This document shows positions 9,520 to 18,226 of a stretch of 64,000 bases of DNA, in pieces. A program made the position numbers and the translations under genes. The stretch spans positions 62,001 through 126,000 of the forward strand of contig NZ_BAAADS010000025.1 in the NCBI RefSeq assembly GCF_039522605.1. Reading direction: 5' to 3'. Under the pieces are notes generated by a model. The model saw only the letters and a program-made list of their open reading frames with translations, did not search any database and was not told where the DNA came from. This DNA is from Lentibacillus siamensis. Its GTDB lineage: Bacteria; Bacillota; Bacilli; Bacillales; Amphibacillaceae. Positions within the stretch are counted from its first letter, which is position 1, and each line of letters opens with the position of its first letter.

Positions 9520-9689
9520 TACTTGTTCCCCCCCCCCCATTCCAACGGACTGATTATAATTCAGGATATCACGTTACCTGAAAGTTTAAAATGAATAGCC
9601 TTTTTGATTAAGTTTACATAATAATATTATGGTAAATAAATTTTACGATTTGTAATACAGTTTATGACACTGGTGAAATTTTGTTATGA

Positions 9690-9725
9690 GAAAAGCCTTG
9701 ATAACCAGTATCAAGGCTTTTTCTT
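9690..9725 (-). terminator. Terminator of the acyl-CoA degradation operon
   Basis: Perfect 12-bp stem AAAGCCTTGATA/TATCAAGGCTTT (9692-9703 with 9709-9720) and a 5-base loop, about 15 bases after the stop codon of the carboxyltransferase gene. T runs occur on both sides, so it may work in both directions. Confidence 0.88.
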
Positions 9726-9734
9726 TGTTTACGT

Positions 9735-11264
9735 TTAAACCGGATAAACACCATGTTTCCGATCGGTAAACACTACATTTTTTTGTTCATAGATGGTGAA
9801 ACGACTGACAAGTTCTTCACGAAGTTTATCAGGATCAACCACAGCATCAACTACCAATTCAGATGCCAGGCGATAAATGTCGATGTTATCTTTGTACTCT
9901 TCTTGTTTTTCTTTAATGAAAGTCGGCCGTTCATCTTCCGGCAATTCAGCGATTTTATTTGCATATACTGCATTAACGGCTGCTTCCGGTCCCATCACAG
10001 CAATTTGTGCGGTTGGTAAGGCAAGGCAGCAATCCGGTTCAAATGCCGGTCCTGCCATTGCATATAAACCTGCACCATATGCTTTCCTGACGACAACAGA
10101 AATCTTCGGAACCGTTGCCTCACTCATTGCTGCAAGCATCTTGGCACCATGCCGAATAATACCTGCCCTTTCCACTTTTGTTCCTATCATAAAGCCTGGA
10201 ATGTCCATCAGGAACAGAAGCGGAATATTAAATGCATCACACATTTGGATGAACTTGGCTGCTTTGTCAGCTGAATCAGGGAACAACACGCCACCTTTCA
10301 TGCGCGGTTGATTGGCAATAATGCCTACTGACTTACCGTTAATTCGGGCAAGTCCTGTAATCAGTTCCGGTGCGAATTTTTTCTTGACCTCACAAAAACT
10401 GTCTTCGTCAATAATTCGTTTAATCAGATCAAGCATGTTGAATGGAGCATTTTGATTTTCCGGAATCATATCCGTAATGGCCTTCTCGAATTCCTTAACT
10501 TCCTTTGCATCTGCAACTTGAGGCTTTTGCCGGAAGTTTGGCGGGAAATATCCTAAATATTTCTTCGTGTATTCAATAGCATCCTCTTCTGTTTTGACCA
10601 GTACATCACCGCATCCCGAAACAGAACAATGCATTTTTGCACCGCCCATTTCTTCAAGGCTTACTTTTTCGCCGATGACTTTTTCGGCCATCCGCGGTGA
10701 TCCTAAGTACATTGATGCATTACCGTCGACCATGATGACAATGTCACAGAACGCCGGAATATACGCACCACCGGCTGCAGATGGTCCGAATAACAGACAA
10801 ACCTGTGGCACCCTGCCTGACAACTTAATCTGATTGTGGAAAATACGTCCTGCACCACGTCGGCCAGGGAACATTTCGATCTGATCGGTAATACGTGCAC
10901 CGGCAGAGTCCACTAGGTAAAGCATTGGAATTTCAAGTTTTTCAGCCGTTTCCTGAATACGAAGAATTTTTTCAACTGTACGTTTTCCCCATGACCCTGC
11001 TTTAACGGTAGAGTCGTTGGCCATCACACATACTGATTGACCGCCAACCTTTCCGATCCCGGTGACAACCCCGTCGGACGGCAATGAATCATCCATGCAA
11101 TTAGCAAAAAATGCATCTTCTATATCTATTCCGTCGTCGAATAACAGTTCCAGTCGCTTGCGGACAAACAGTTTACCTTTTTCTTCGTTTTTCCGATGGT
11201 ATTTTTCTTTTCCACCACTTTCAATTTTCTTAATTCTGCTTTGCAGTTCTTCCAAATACGACAT
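9735..11264 (-). CDS. yngE: Acyl-CoA carboxylase carboxyltransferase subunit (YngE-like)
   Basis: Carboxyltransferase that moves CO2 from carboxybiotin to an acyl-CoA. It has 509 residues and the two crotonase-like halves of the propionyl/methylcrotonyl-CoA carboxylase beta family. Oxyanion-hole glycine motifs are visible: FGPSAAGGAYIPAF in the N-terminal half and RKAYGAGLYAMAGPAFEPD in the C-terminal half. It is last in the operon and works with the biotin carboxylase and the small biotin carrier upstream. The order matches B. subtilis yngJ-I-H-HB-F-E, which points to methylcrotonyl-CoA (leucine breakdown), though propionyl-CoA is not excluded by sequence alone. Confidence 0.88.
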   Translation of the reverse strand: MSYLEELQSRIKKIESGGKEKYHRKNEEKGKLFVRKRLELLFDDGIDIEDAFFANCMDDSLPSDGVVTGIGKVGGQSVCVMANDSTVKAGSWGKRTVEKILRIQETAEKLEIPMLYLVDSAGARITDQIEMFPGRRGAGRIFHNQIKLSGRVPQVCLLFGPSAAGGAYIPAFCDIVIMVDGNASMYLGSPRMAEKVIGEKVSLEEMGGAKMHCSVSGCGDVLVKTEEDAIEYTKKYLGYFPPNFRQKPQVADAKEVKEFEKAITDMIPENQNAPFNMLDLIKRIIDEDSFCEVKKKFAPELITGLARINGKSVGIIANQPRMKGGVLFPDSADKAAKFIQMCDAFNIPLLFLMDIPGFMIGTKVERAGIIRHGAKMLAAMSEATVPKISVVVRKAYGAGLYAMAGPAFEPDCCLALPTAQIAVMGPEAAVNAVYANKIAELPEDERPTFIKEKQEEYKDNIDIYRLASELVVDAVVDPDKLREELVSRFTIYEQKNVVFTDRKHGVYPV

Positions 11265-11281
11265 ATCGTGTCCTCCTGCTT

Positions 11282-12061
11282 CTATTTACCTTGATAAACA
11301 GGCTTCCGTTTTTCCTTAAACGCCTGCAATCCCTCGATTCGGTCTTCCGTCGGTATTGTCTCTTTGTAGCACAAATGTTCAATGGCAAGACCCGTTGTAA
11401 TATCTGTCTGGAAGCCTTGGTTAATGGCTGTCTTAGCTTGTCTCAATGCAACCGGACCATTTTTTGCGATCAATTGTGCCGTTTCCATTGCTTCATCCAG
11501 CAAATCATTAACTGATACAATTTGTTCAACCAGACCAAGTTCCAGTGCTTCCTCGGCAGTCACCGGTTTCGCAGTGAAGATAAGTTTCTTAGCCTTTCCC
11601 AAGCCTATCAGGCGCGTCAGGCGCTGTGTTCCACCTGCACCCGGAATAATCGCCAGCGATGTTTCCGTCAACCCTGTTTTGGCATGGCTGGCGGCAATTC
11701 GCATATCACAGCCCAGCGCAAGTTCCAGACCCCCGCCAAATGCAGCCCCATTTAACGCTGCAATCACCGGCATTTTCATATTTTCAACATTCTTAACCGT
11801 TTCGCCAATATAGGAAACGGCTTCAATCACCTGATCTTCCGACATTCCCTTTCGTTCTTTCAGGTCAGCACCGGCGCAAAAGGCTTTTTCTGCCGATCCG
11901 GTAATAATCGTACAATGAATCGATGTGTCCTGGTTAATCGCTTCAATATGCTCATTTAATGCATCGAGCAATCCTTTGGACATGGCATTCATAGATTCCG
12001 GTCTATTTAGGGTTAATACAGCAATATTTTCTCTTTTTTGATATTCCACTGGATTTACCAC
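11282..12061 (-). CDS. yngF: Enoyl-CoA hydratase/isomerase family protein (YngF-like)
   Basis: Crotonase-fold enzyme of 259 residues that hydrates an enoyl-CoA. The motifs AFCAGADLKER, ALNGAAFGGGLELALGCD and TETSLAIIPGAGGTQRL are present; the last two hold the glutamates used by true hydratases. The chosen start is GTG at 12061 because AAGGAG lies 7 bases upstream; an ATG two codons earlier would touch the ribosome binding site. In B. subtilis this step would act as methylglutaconyl-CoA hydratase, followed by HMG-CoA lyase (yngG), but no lyase gene is present here. Confidence 0.87.
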   Translation of the reverse strand: MVNPVEYQKRENIAVLTLNRPESMNAMSKGLLDALNEHIEAINQDTSIHCTIITGSAEKAFCAGADLKERKGMSEDQVIEAVSYIGETVKNVENMKMPVIAALNGAAFGGGLELALGCDMRIAASHAKTGLTETSLAIIPGAGGTQRLTRLIGLGKAKKLIFTAKPVTAEEALELGLVEQIVSVNDLLDEAMETAQLIAKNGPVALRQAKTAINQGFQTDITTGLAIEHLCYKETIPTEDRIEGLQAFKEKRKPVYQGK

Positions 12062-12164
12062 TATCATTCTCCTTTTCTGCCATGTGTAACATTAATCCAT
12101 GGGTTTCATATATTTTCCAAAACGAACGTTTATATCTTTAAATTATACCCGTCACACAGACCCC

Positions 12165-12262
12165 CATTTAATTTTGGAAAACCTGAAATTCGCCAGGCTT
12201 TAAGGCGAATACTTATCATTGGCTTATGCAGTAAGAAAGTTTCATATTTTCTTATGGCAGAA
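12165..12262 (-). repeat. Dispersed palindromic element, copy A
   Basis: Read on the minus strand it has a first hairpin AAGAAA/TTTCTT (12248-12253 with 12233-12238), the box CATAAG (12223-12228), a second perfect 7-bp hairpin ATTCGCC/GGCGAAT (12204-12210 with 12188-12194) and a tail GGTTTTCC. The same order is seen near 23.8 kb and twice near 29.3 kb. It lies inside the acyl-CoA operon, at the place where yngG would be in B. subtilis. Confidence 0.6.
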
Positions 12263-12287
12263 AAATAATCCTTACCAGCATAGCAGT

Positions 12288-12500
12288 CTATTCCATTATT
12301 GCAATAACATCGCCTTCGTTAACAAAATCCCCTTCCGCCACTTTCAATTCTTTCACCGTTCCTCCTTCTTCAGCCGGAATCGGGATTTCCATCTTCATCG
12401 ATTCAAGAATAACAATATCCTGATCCTCTTCCACTTGTTCACCTGCACTAACTGCAATTTTCCATACGCTTCCTGCCATTGATGCTTTTATTTCCGTCAT
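12288..12500 (-). CDS. yngHB: Biotin carboxyl carrier protein, small (YngHB-like)
   Basis: Single biotinyl/lipoyl domain of 70 residues. The biotin attachment lysine is in ESMKME, preceded by the usual VEEDQDIVIL. It carries the carboxyl group between the biotin carboxylase encoded just upstream and the carboxyltransferase encoded two genes downstream. The start is ATG at 12500, with AGGAGGAGTG in front; an earlier in-frame ATG would overlap the biotin carboxylase gene by 35 bases and has no ribosome binding site. Confidence 0.92.
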   Translation of the reverse strand: MTEIKASMAGSVWKIAVSAGEQVEEDQDIVILESMKMEIPIPAEEGGTVKELKVAEGDFVNEGDVIAIME

Positions 12501-12513
12501 GATTACACTCCTC

Positions 12514-13869
12514 CTATTTTGCTTTAAGTTGTGGTAAATAATAGTCATCTACAAATGCTGTTGTCGTATTACCTTTTTTAAATTCATCATTTTCGATTAC
12601 ATCAAGAAGCATCGGTATATTTGTTTTAATTCCTTCGACTTTATACGATCGCAACGCTTCTTTCATCCGGGAAATCGCCTCATTCCTGTCTTTTCCTTTG
12701 ACAATTAACTTGCCAATCATCGGATCATAGAACGGGGTCACATCATAATTACCAGTAACTGCCGCTTCATTACGGATATATTCACCCTCAGGCAGTTGAA
12801 ATACATCAATATGTCCCGGTGACGGGAAAAACGTTTTCGGATCTTCAGCATAAATCCGTACTTCAATTGCGTGACCATCTATCGTCAGGTCTTTCTGCTG
12901 CAATTGCAATTCCTTTCCATCAGCAATGTCAAGCTGCTTTTCCACAATATCCAGCCCGGTTATTTCTTCTGTAATCGGATGTTCCACCTGGATACGTGTG
13001 TTCATTTCCAGGAAGTAGAAATTTTCTTGTCCATCTACCAGAAATTCAATTGTTCCCGCGTTGGTATATCCCAGAGATTCTGCAGCCTTTACTGCGGCAT
13101 TCCCCATTTTCTGACGGGTTTCCTCAGAAATAAACGGGGAAGGTGCTTCTTCCACCACTTTTTGATTTCGACGCTGAATCGAACACTCCCGTTCAAAAAG
13201 ATGTACCGCGTTTCCGTGACTGTCCGCTAGCAGTTGAATCTCAATATGACGGGCATTTTCAAGCTTTTTCTCCATGAACATTGCACCATCACCGAAAAAA
13301 GTTTTGGCGCGTTTTGAGTTGCTTTCAAACGCCTTCATAAGTTCGTCATCGGAACGGACTACCTGCATCCCAATTCCACCGCCACCGGCTGATGCCTTCA
13401 GCATAATTGGATACCCTATATCTTTGGCAATCTCAATTGCTTCATCTGCTGAAGCAACCGCATCTTCTGTACCAGGCACGACCGGAACCCCAGCTGCCTT
13501 CATCGCTTTTCGTGCTTCGATTTTACTTCCCATTTTTTCCATAACTGTTTTGGACGGTCCAATAAATAGGATATCATTTTGCTCGCACTTATCGGAGAAC
13601 TGTCCACTTTCACTCAGAAAACCATAGCCTGGATGGATAGCATCCACACTTGCTTCTTTGGCAATCGAAATAATCTTATCCACGTTCAGATAGCTCTCAT
13701 TGACACGTGGTGGACCGATCAGAAAACTTTCATCAGCCATTTCCACAAATGGCGCTTGCTGATCGGCTTCTGAATAAACAGCTACGGTCCCGATATCAAG
13801 CTTTTTACATGTACGGATAACGCGTGCGGCTATTTCTCCGCGATTTGCAACCAATACTTTTTTTATCAT
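12514..13869 (-). CDS. yngH: Biotin carboxylase subunit of acyl-CoA carboxylase (YngH-like)
   Basis: ATP-dependent biotin carboxylase, 451 residues, with the ATP-grasp fold. The glycine-rich ATP loop KASAGGGGIGMQVV is near residue 160, and MNTRIQVEHPITEEITGLD marks the active-site region. It uses bicarbonate and ATP to carboxylate the biotin carrier encoded next. ATG start behind GGGAGTGAG. It resembles AccC, but its place between an acyl-CoA ligase and a carrier in a catabolic operon argues for the YngH role rather than fatty acid synthesis. Confidence 0.9.
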   Translation of the reverse strand: MIKKVLVANRGEIAARVIRTCKKLDIGTVAVYSEADQQAPFVEMADESFLIGPPRVNESYLNVDKIISIAKEASVDAIHPGYGFLSESGQFSDKCEQNDILFIGPSKTVMEKMGSKIEARKAMKAAGVPVVPGTEDAVASADEAIEIAKDIGYPIMLKASAGGGGIGMQVVRSDDELMKAFESNSKRAKTFFGDGAMFMEKKLENARHIEIQLLADSHGNAVHLFERECSIQRRNQKVVEEAPSPFISEETRQKMGNAAVKAAESLGYTNAGTIEFLVDGQENFYFLEMNTRIQVEHPITEEITGLDIVEKQLDIADGKELQLQQKDLTIDGHAIEVRIYAEDPKTFFPSPGHIDVFQLPEGEYIRNEAAVTGNYDVTPFYDPMIGKLIVKGKDRNEAISRMKEALRSYKVEGIKTNIPMLLDVIENDEFKKGNTTTAFVDDYYLPQLKAK

Positions 13870-13883
13870 CGACTCACTCCCTG

Positions 13884-15515
13884 TTACGAAATATGTTCTT
13901 TCGCATATTCTCTCAATTTATACTTCTGAATTTTCCCGCTTGCGGTCATTGGATATTCATCAACGAAGGAAATATATTTCGGAATTTTATGATAGGAAAT
14001 ATTACCTTTGCAAAATTCCCGGATGTTTTCTTCTGTTGTCCCGGAATGTTCTTTTAAGATGATCCAGGCCATCAATTCTTCCCCGTATTTTTTATCTGGA
14101 ACGCCGATAATCTGGACATCCAGCACATCAGGATATTGATACAAAAACTCCTCAATTTCTCTTGGGTAAATATTTTCACCACCGCGGATGATCATATCTT
14201 TCATCCGACCGGTAATGGAGAAGTACCCATTATCATCCATAACAGCCAAGTCGCCTGTGTGAAGCCATCCATCACTATCAATTGCCTGATTAGTCGCTTC
14301 CTCGTTATTGTAATACCCTTTCATTACATGGTAACCGCGCGTGTATAACTCACCTGGCATGCCCTGTTCCTGTTCGTCATCTGTTCCTGGTACAACTATT
14401 TTCACTTCCACATTCGGATGAACCTGACCAACCGTACTCGCCTTCATTTCAATTGGATCATCCGTTTTGGTTTGAAGGAAAACTGGTGATGATTCCGTTT
14501 GGCCATAAGCAATTGTAATTTCGGAAGCACCCATTTTATTCATCACATCATTCATGACTTCAATCGGACAAGTGGACCCTGCCATAATGCCTGTTCGCAA
14601 TTGGGAAAAATCATACGTATCAAAGTTCGGATGATTCAATTCAGCAATAAACATAGTCGGCACACCATGAAGTGCTGTACATTTTTCATCTGAAACGGCC
14701 TTCATAACTCTGTCAGCCTCAAATTGTTCGACAATGACCATTGTCGTACCCTTTGAAACTGCTGCAAGCACCCCAAGAACACAACCAAAACAATGGAAAA
14801 ACGGGACCGGAATACAAAGCCTGTCTTCATTGGTCAGCTTCATACAATCCGCGATCTGATTTCCATTGTTTACAATATTATGGTGAGTCAGCATAACACC
14901 TTTCGGAAATCCAGTCGTTCCTGATGTATACTGCATGTTGATGACTTCGTGAGAATCCAGTGACTGCTTGCGTTCACTCAGTTCCCCATCTGATACCTGA
15001 TTAGACATTTCCATTACTTCATTCCAGGTATACGCATTTGGATATCCTTTGTCACTTATCACAATGATATTTTTTAAGAATGGTACTTTTTCTGATTGCA
15101 AGTTTCCTTTTTCACCCGTTTCAAACTCGGGACAAACCTGTTTCAGCACATCAACATATGATGTTCCCTTATAGGACTCTGCCATAACCAAAGTCGTTGA
15201 TTCGGATTGTTTTAACAGATACTCCAATTCCTTTGCCTGATAGCTGGTGTTTACCGTAACAAGAACTGCCCCCATTTTTCCTGTTGCAAACTGCGAGGTC
15301 AGCCATTCCGGTTTATTGTCCGACCAAATGGCAACATTCTCGCCTTTTTCAATCCCCAGTGCCATAAACCCTTTCGCTGCCTGGTCAGCCATCTCATTAA
15401 ACTCTTTAAATGTTTTCCTCAGGTTCAATTCCGGGTAGATAACCGCTTCCTGATCCGGGTATAACGCCACTTGTTTCTCCAGAATTCCGCCTACCGTTAA
15501 ATCTATTAAAGACAT
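13884..15515 (-). CDS. yngI: AMP-forming acyl-CoA synthetase (YngI-like)
   Basis: Adenylate-forming ligase of 543 residues that activates a carboxylic acid to its CoA thioester. The P-loop-like motif YTSGTTGFPKGVMLTHHN, the YGQTE motif and the hinge GRMKDMIIRGGENIYP are all present, along with the C-terminal catalytic lysine in TASGKIQKYKL. The start is ATG at 15515 behind AAGGGGAGA. A longer in-frame reading back to 15746 would run through the end of the upstream dehydrogenase gene and is rejected. The substrate is not evident; a medium or branched acid is likely from context. Confidence 0.88.
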   Translation of the reverse strand: MSLIDLTVGGILEKQVALYPDQEAVIYPELNLRKTFKEFNEMADQAAKGFMALGIEKGENVAIWSDNKPEWLTSQFATGKMGAVLVTVNTSYQAKELEYLLKQSESTTLVMAESYKGTSYVDVLKQVCPEFETGEKGNLQSEKVPFLKNIIVISDKGYPNAYTWNEVMEMSNQVSDGELSERKQSLDSHEVINMQYTSGTTGFPKGVMLTHHNIVNNGNQIADCMKLTNEDRLCIPVPFFHCFGCVLGVLAAVSKGTTMVIVEQFEADRVMKAVSDEKCTALHGVPTMFIAELNHPNFDTYDFSQLRTGIMAGSTCPIEVMNDVMNKMGASEITIAYGQTESSPVFLQTKTDDPIEMKASTVGQVHPNVEVKIVVPGTDDEQEQGMPGELYTRGYHVMKGYYNNEEATNQAIDSDGWLHTGDLAVMDDNGYFSITGRMKDMIIRGGENIYPREIEEFLYQYPDVLDVQIIGVPDKKYGEELMAWIILKEHSGTTEENIREFCKGNISYHKIPKYISFVDEYPMTASGKIQKYKLREYAKEHIS

Positions 15516-15540
15516 GAACTCTCTCCCCTTATTTAGATTG

Positions 15541-16683
15541 TCAGCAACCCAATTGTCTGGCAATAACCATCCGCTGCACTTCAGATGTCCCTTCACCAAT
15601 TTCCAGCAATTTCGCATCACGCAAATATCGCTCGACTTCATATTCACGCATGTATCCATACCCGCCATGAATCTGGATCGCCTGATTGGCAGCGCGGAAT
15701 GCCGTTTCCGTAGCATATAATTTTGCGTATGCAGCTTCTTGGCCAAATGGTTTGTTATTGTCTTTTAACCATGCTGCCTTATACACAATGTTTCTGGCAA
15801 GTTCAACTTCCATCGCCATGTCGGCAAGCTTAAATTGGATTGCCTGGAAATCAGAGATCGGCTTACCAAACTGCTTCCGCTCCTTTGCATAGCTTAACGC
15901 TTTATCAAGCGCCCCCTGTGCGATTCCCAGTCCAATTGCTGCAATGGAAATGCGTCCACCATCAAGGGTGTATAAAAATTGACTGAATCCTTTATTCGGA
16001 TCGCCCAAAAGATTTGCTTTTGGTACGCGGACATTATCAAGTACAATTTCCGCTGTGTCCGACCCGCGTACACCCATTTTGTCATAGTTGCTTGTGATGG
16101 TTACCCCTGCTGCATCCGTTGGAACAATAATTGCGGAGATAATATTTTTTCCGCGATCATTCTTGCCAGTCACGGCTGTAACGATGATTGTCTTCGCATA
16201 GCTTGCATTGGTAATAAAGCATTTTTCGCCATTAATAACGTAATCATCACCGTCTTCAACAGCTGTCGTTTTCGTTCCACCGGCATCAGAACCCGCATTT
16301 GGTTCAGTCAGGCCAAAAGACCCCAATGCTTTCCCTTCCGCCATGGGTGTCAGGAATTTCTGTTTCTGTTCCTCTGTCCCGAAATAATAAATAGGACTTG
16401 CCCCAAGTGATACGGCTGCTGCAAAGCTTAGCCCGGTACTGCCGCATACTCTGCCGACTTCTTCTACAGCAATCGCGTAGGAAACGGTATCACCGCCGGA
16501 ACCGCCGTATTCCTCAGAAAAAGGGATACCCAACAATCCCAATTCACCCATTTGTTTAAATGTTTCAACCGGAAATCTTGCTTCTTTATCGATTTCAACA
16601 GCTTTTGGTTGAATGACACTCTGGGCAAAGTCCTGCACCATGCTTCTGATCATTGCCTGTTCTTTTGTTAATTCAAAATTCAT
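15541..16683 (-). CDS. yngJ: Acyl-CoA dehydrogenase (YngJ-like)
   Basis: FAD-dependent dehydrogenase of 380 residues that introduces the alpha-beta double bond in an acyl-CoA. The signature FGLTEPNAGSDAGGT and the C-terminal QIHGGYGYMREYEVERYLRD are present. Glutamate in EIGEGTSEVQ is at the position of the catalytic base in short-chain enzymes. The start is ATG at 16683, with GAGGAGG 6 bases upstream; an in-frame ATG ten codons earlier lacks a ribosome binding site and would run into the operator. First gene of the operon, directly behind the TetR gene and an operator palindrome. Confidence 0.9.
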   Translation of the reverse strand: MNFELTKEQAMIRSMVQDFAQSVIQPKAVEIDKEARFPVETFKQMGELGLLGIPFSEEYGGSGGDTVSYAIAVEEVGRVCGSTGLSFAAAVSLGASPIYYFGTEEQKQKFLTPMAEGKALGSFGLTEPNAGSDAGGTKTTAVEDGDDYVINGEKCFITNASYAKTIIVTAVTGKNDRGKNIISAIIVPTDAAGVTITSNYDKMGVRGSDTAEIVLDNVRVPKANLLGDPNKGFSQFLYTLDGGRISIAAIGLGIAQGALDKALSYAKERKQFGKPISDFQAIQFKLADMAMEVELARNIVYKAAWLKDNNKPFGQEAAYAKLYATETAFRAANQAIQIHGGYGYMREYEVERYLRDAKLLEIGEGTSEVQRMVIARQLGC

Positions 16684-16712
16684 CTCAAACCTCCTCGTAT
16701 GTTCTCCGCCCA

Positions 16713-16730
16713 AGACCGACTGGTTGGTCT
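16713..16730. promoter_or_regulatory. Probable TetR-type operator
   Basis: Imperfect palindrome AGACCGACTGGTTGGTCT (14 of 18 positions symmetric, outer five perfect) between the TetR gene and the start of the acyl-CoA dehydrogenase gene, 30 bases before its ATG. Its position suggests repression of the operon by the neighbouring TetR protein. Confidence 0.6.
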
Positions 16731-16762
16731 GTGTACTTCATTAAAAAAGAAAGCGGTTTCCT

Positions 16763-17380
16763 TTATTCAGGTGAAATACTTTCTGCACTTGCTTTATGAT
16801 GGTATGTATTAGTTTCCAGAACGGCACGCAAAATCAAATCTACGAATATATCAGCAATTTCATCGATTGATTTGGGTCCTGATTGTTTATACCATTTGTG
16901 CGTCCAGTTTACCATACCGAGAATAGCCATACCCGTAATGTCTGCAGGTATATCGCTGCGAAAATCGCCGCTTTTCTTGCCCTCACCGATTGTTTCAATG
17001 ATAATGTTTTTAAAGTTATCCCGTTTTTTCTTAATCAGTGTTTCATACTCGGGTTTTAAATAAATGTTTTCCTGATAAAATACGGAAATATGTGCCTTGT
17101 ACAGATCAAATACTTTAACGAAATCCTGTACAATCGCTTCAAGTTTTTGTCTCGGCGAATCATAGGAACCATCTGCAACCATCGCCTTATCCAATACATA
17201 CGTAATGAACGTATCGTGAATGACAAACAGCAATTCATCTTTTGATGTAAAATGATGATAAAATCCGCCTTTGGAAGTACCGACTTTTTGTACAATCTCG
17301 TTTACCGAAACGCCATGGAAACCATTTCTTTCAAATAAAAACAGTGCTTCCTGAAGAATTCTATTTCGCAGATCCGCCAT
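16763..17380 (-). CDS. TetR/AcrR-family transcriptional regulator
   Basis: DNA-binding repressor of 205 residues. The N-terminal helix-turn-helix has the standard pattern VNEIVQKVGTSKGGFYHHF. The C-terminal ligand domain resembles acyl-CoA-sensing regulators. It sits directly upstream of the acyl-CoA catabolic operon on the same strand, with a palindromic site in between, so it probably represses that operon until an acyl-CoA binds (inference from context; compare FadR/YsiA and KstR-like regulators). The start is ATG at 17380, with AAAGGAGGG close in front; the TTG six codons earlier is less likely. Confidence 0.85.
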   Translation of the reverse strand: MADLRNRILQEALFLFERNGFHGVSVNEIVQKVGTSKGGFYHHFTSKDELLFVIHDTFITYVLDKAMVADGSYDSPRQKLEAIVQDFVKVFDLYKAHISVFYQENIYLKPEYETLIKKKRDNFKNIIIETIGEGKKSGDFRSDIPADITGMAILGMVNWTHKWYKQSGPKSIDEIADIFVDLILRAVLETNTYHHKASAESISPE

Positions 17381-17431
17381 GAGCCCTCCTTTCAACAATC
17401 TGATTTAACTCTATCATATTTTTCAGACTAC

Positions 17432-17445
17432 ATAAAGCGTTTTCA
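17432..17445 (-). promoter_or_regulatory. Possible catabolite-responsive element (cre)
   Basis: The minus-strand sequence TGAAAACGCTTTAT matches the cre consensus TGWAANCGNTNWCA at all but the last two positions. It lies about 55 bases upstream of the TetR start, where CcpA could repress the regulator and operon. Confidence 0.35.
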
Positions 17446-17535
17446 TAAAAATATAATCATTAATCATTAAAGTTTGATAACCTCCCAAATCCAAGTGGCT
17501 GATGGCGTTTTGTTTTTTCCCATGAATTAGTGAAA

Positions 17536-17564
17536 TGTAAAAAGAAATTGGGAAATGATATAAT
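17536..17564 (+). promoter_or_regulatory. Likely promoter of the phosphoesterase gene
   Basis: A perfect -10 TATAAT (17559-17564) lies 51 bases before the start codon. The -35 hexamer 17 bases upstream (TGTAAA) is a poor match, so only the -10 is convincing. Confidence 0.4.
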
Positions 17565-17615
17565 AATGCTGGTTTGCAGAAAATAAATAATCACGAGAAT
17601 AAGGGGGAAATTGTC

Positions 17616-18101
17616 ATGAAAATTATTGTCACATCAGACACTCATATGCCAAAAAAAGGAACACAACTGCCTTTCCGTCTTATGAAGGAATTGGAAACTG
17701 CTGAATTAATCATTCACGCCGGCGACTGGAGCTCAATGAGAGTATATGACACGCTTCAACAGTATGCGCCTGTCAAAGGGGTTTGCGGAAATATTGAAAG
17801 CAATGAGATTCTGAAAAAACTCCCTTCAAAAGAACTTCTGACCATTAACGGCTTTCGAATCGGGATTGTCCATGGTCATGGTGAAAAAAAGACAACGGAA
17901 AGACGGGCATTCGATACTTTTTTTGATGAAGATGCGAATGCGATTATTTTTGGACACTCCCACATTCCGCTGCTCCGTTATTTCAAAAAAACCTTGCTCC
18001 TTAACCCAGGTTCTCCAACTGACAAGCGTACACAACCTTATTACTCATTCGCGACACTTCAAATTGATGATGAAATTAATACTGAATTTATTTTCTTTTA
18101 A
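17616..18101 (+). CDS. Calcineurin-like metallophosphoesterase (YfcE/YsnB type)
   Basis: Small phosphodiesterase of 161 residues with all family metal motifs: TSDTHMP (D and H), HAGDW, CGNIE, HGHGE and the closing GHSHIP. Related proteins hydrolyse phosphodiesters with manganese, but the natural substrate is generally unknown. The start is ATG at 17616, with AAGGGGG 8 bases upstream; an earlier in-frame ATG has no ribosome binding site. It is the first plus-strand gene after the acyl-CoA block and is transcribed away from the TetR gene. Confidence 0.85.
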   Translation: MKIIVTSDTHMPKKGTQLPFRLMKELETAELIIHAGDWSSMRVYDTLQQYAPVKGVCGNIESNEILKKLPSKELLTINGFRIGIVHGHGEKKTTERRAFDTFFDEDANAIIFGHSHIPLLRYFKKTLLLNPGSPTDKRTQPYYSFATLQIDDEINTEFIFF

Positions 18102-18226
18102 GCTGGCTATGCTTCATCCGTTTACATGCCGTGGACCATTTCAAGACACACATACGTTTTTGGTATATTATTCACCAAAATTATAACAATAAGGGAATAG
18201 CATAGTTATTAGAGTGGGGGTCCATC

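Noticed and set aside
15516..15746. N-terminal extension of the acyl-CoA ligase frame
   Set aside because: It overlaps the end of the acyl-CoA dehydrogenase gene; a good ribosome binding site supports the start at 15515.
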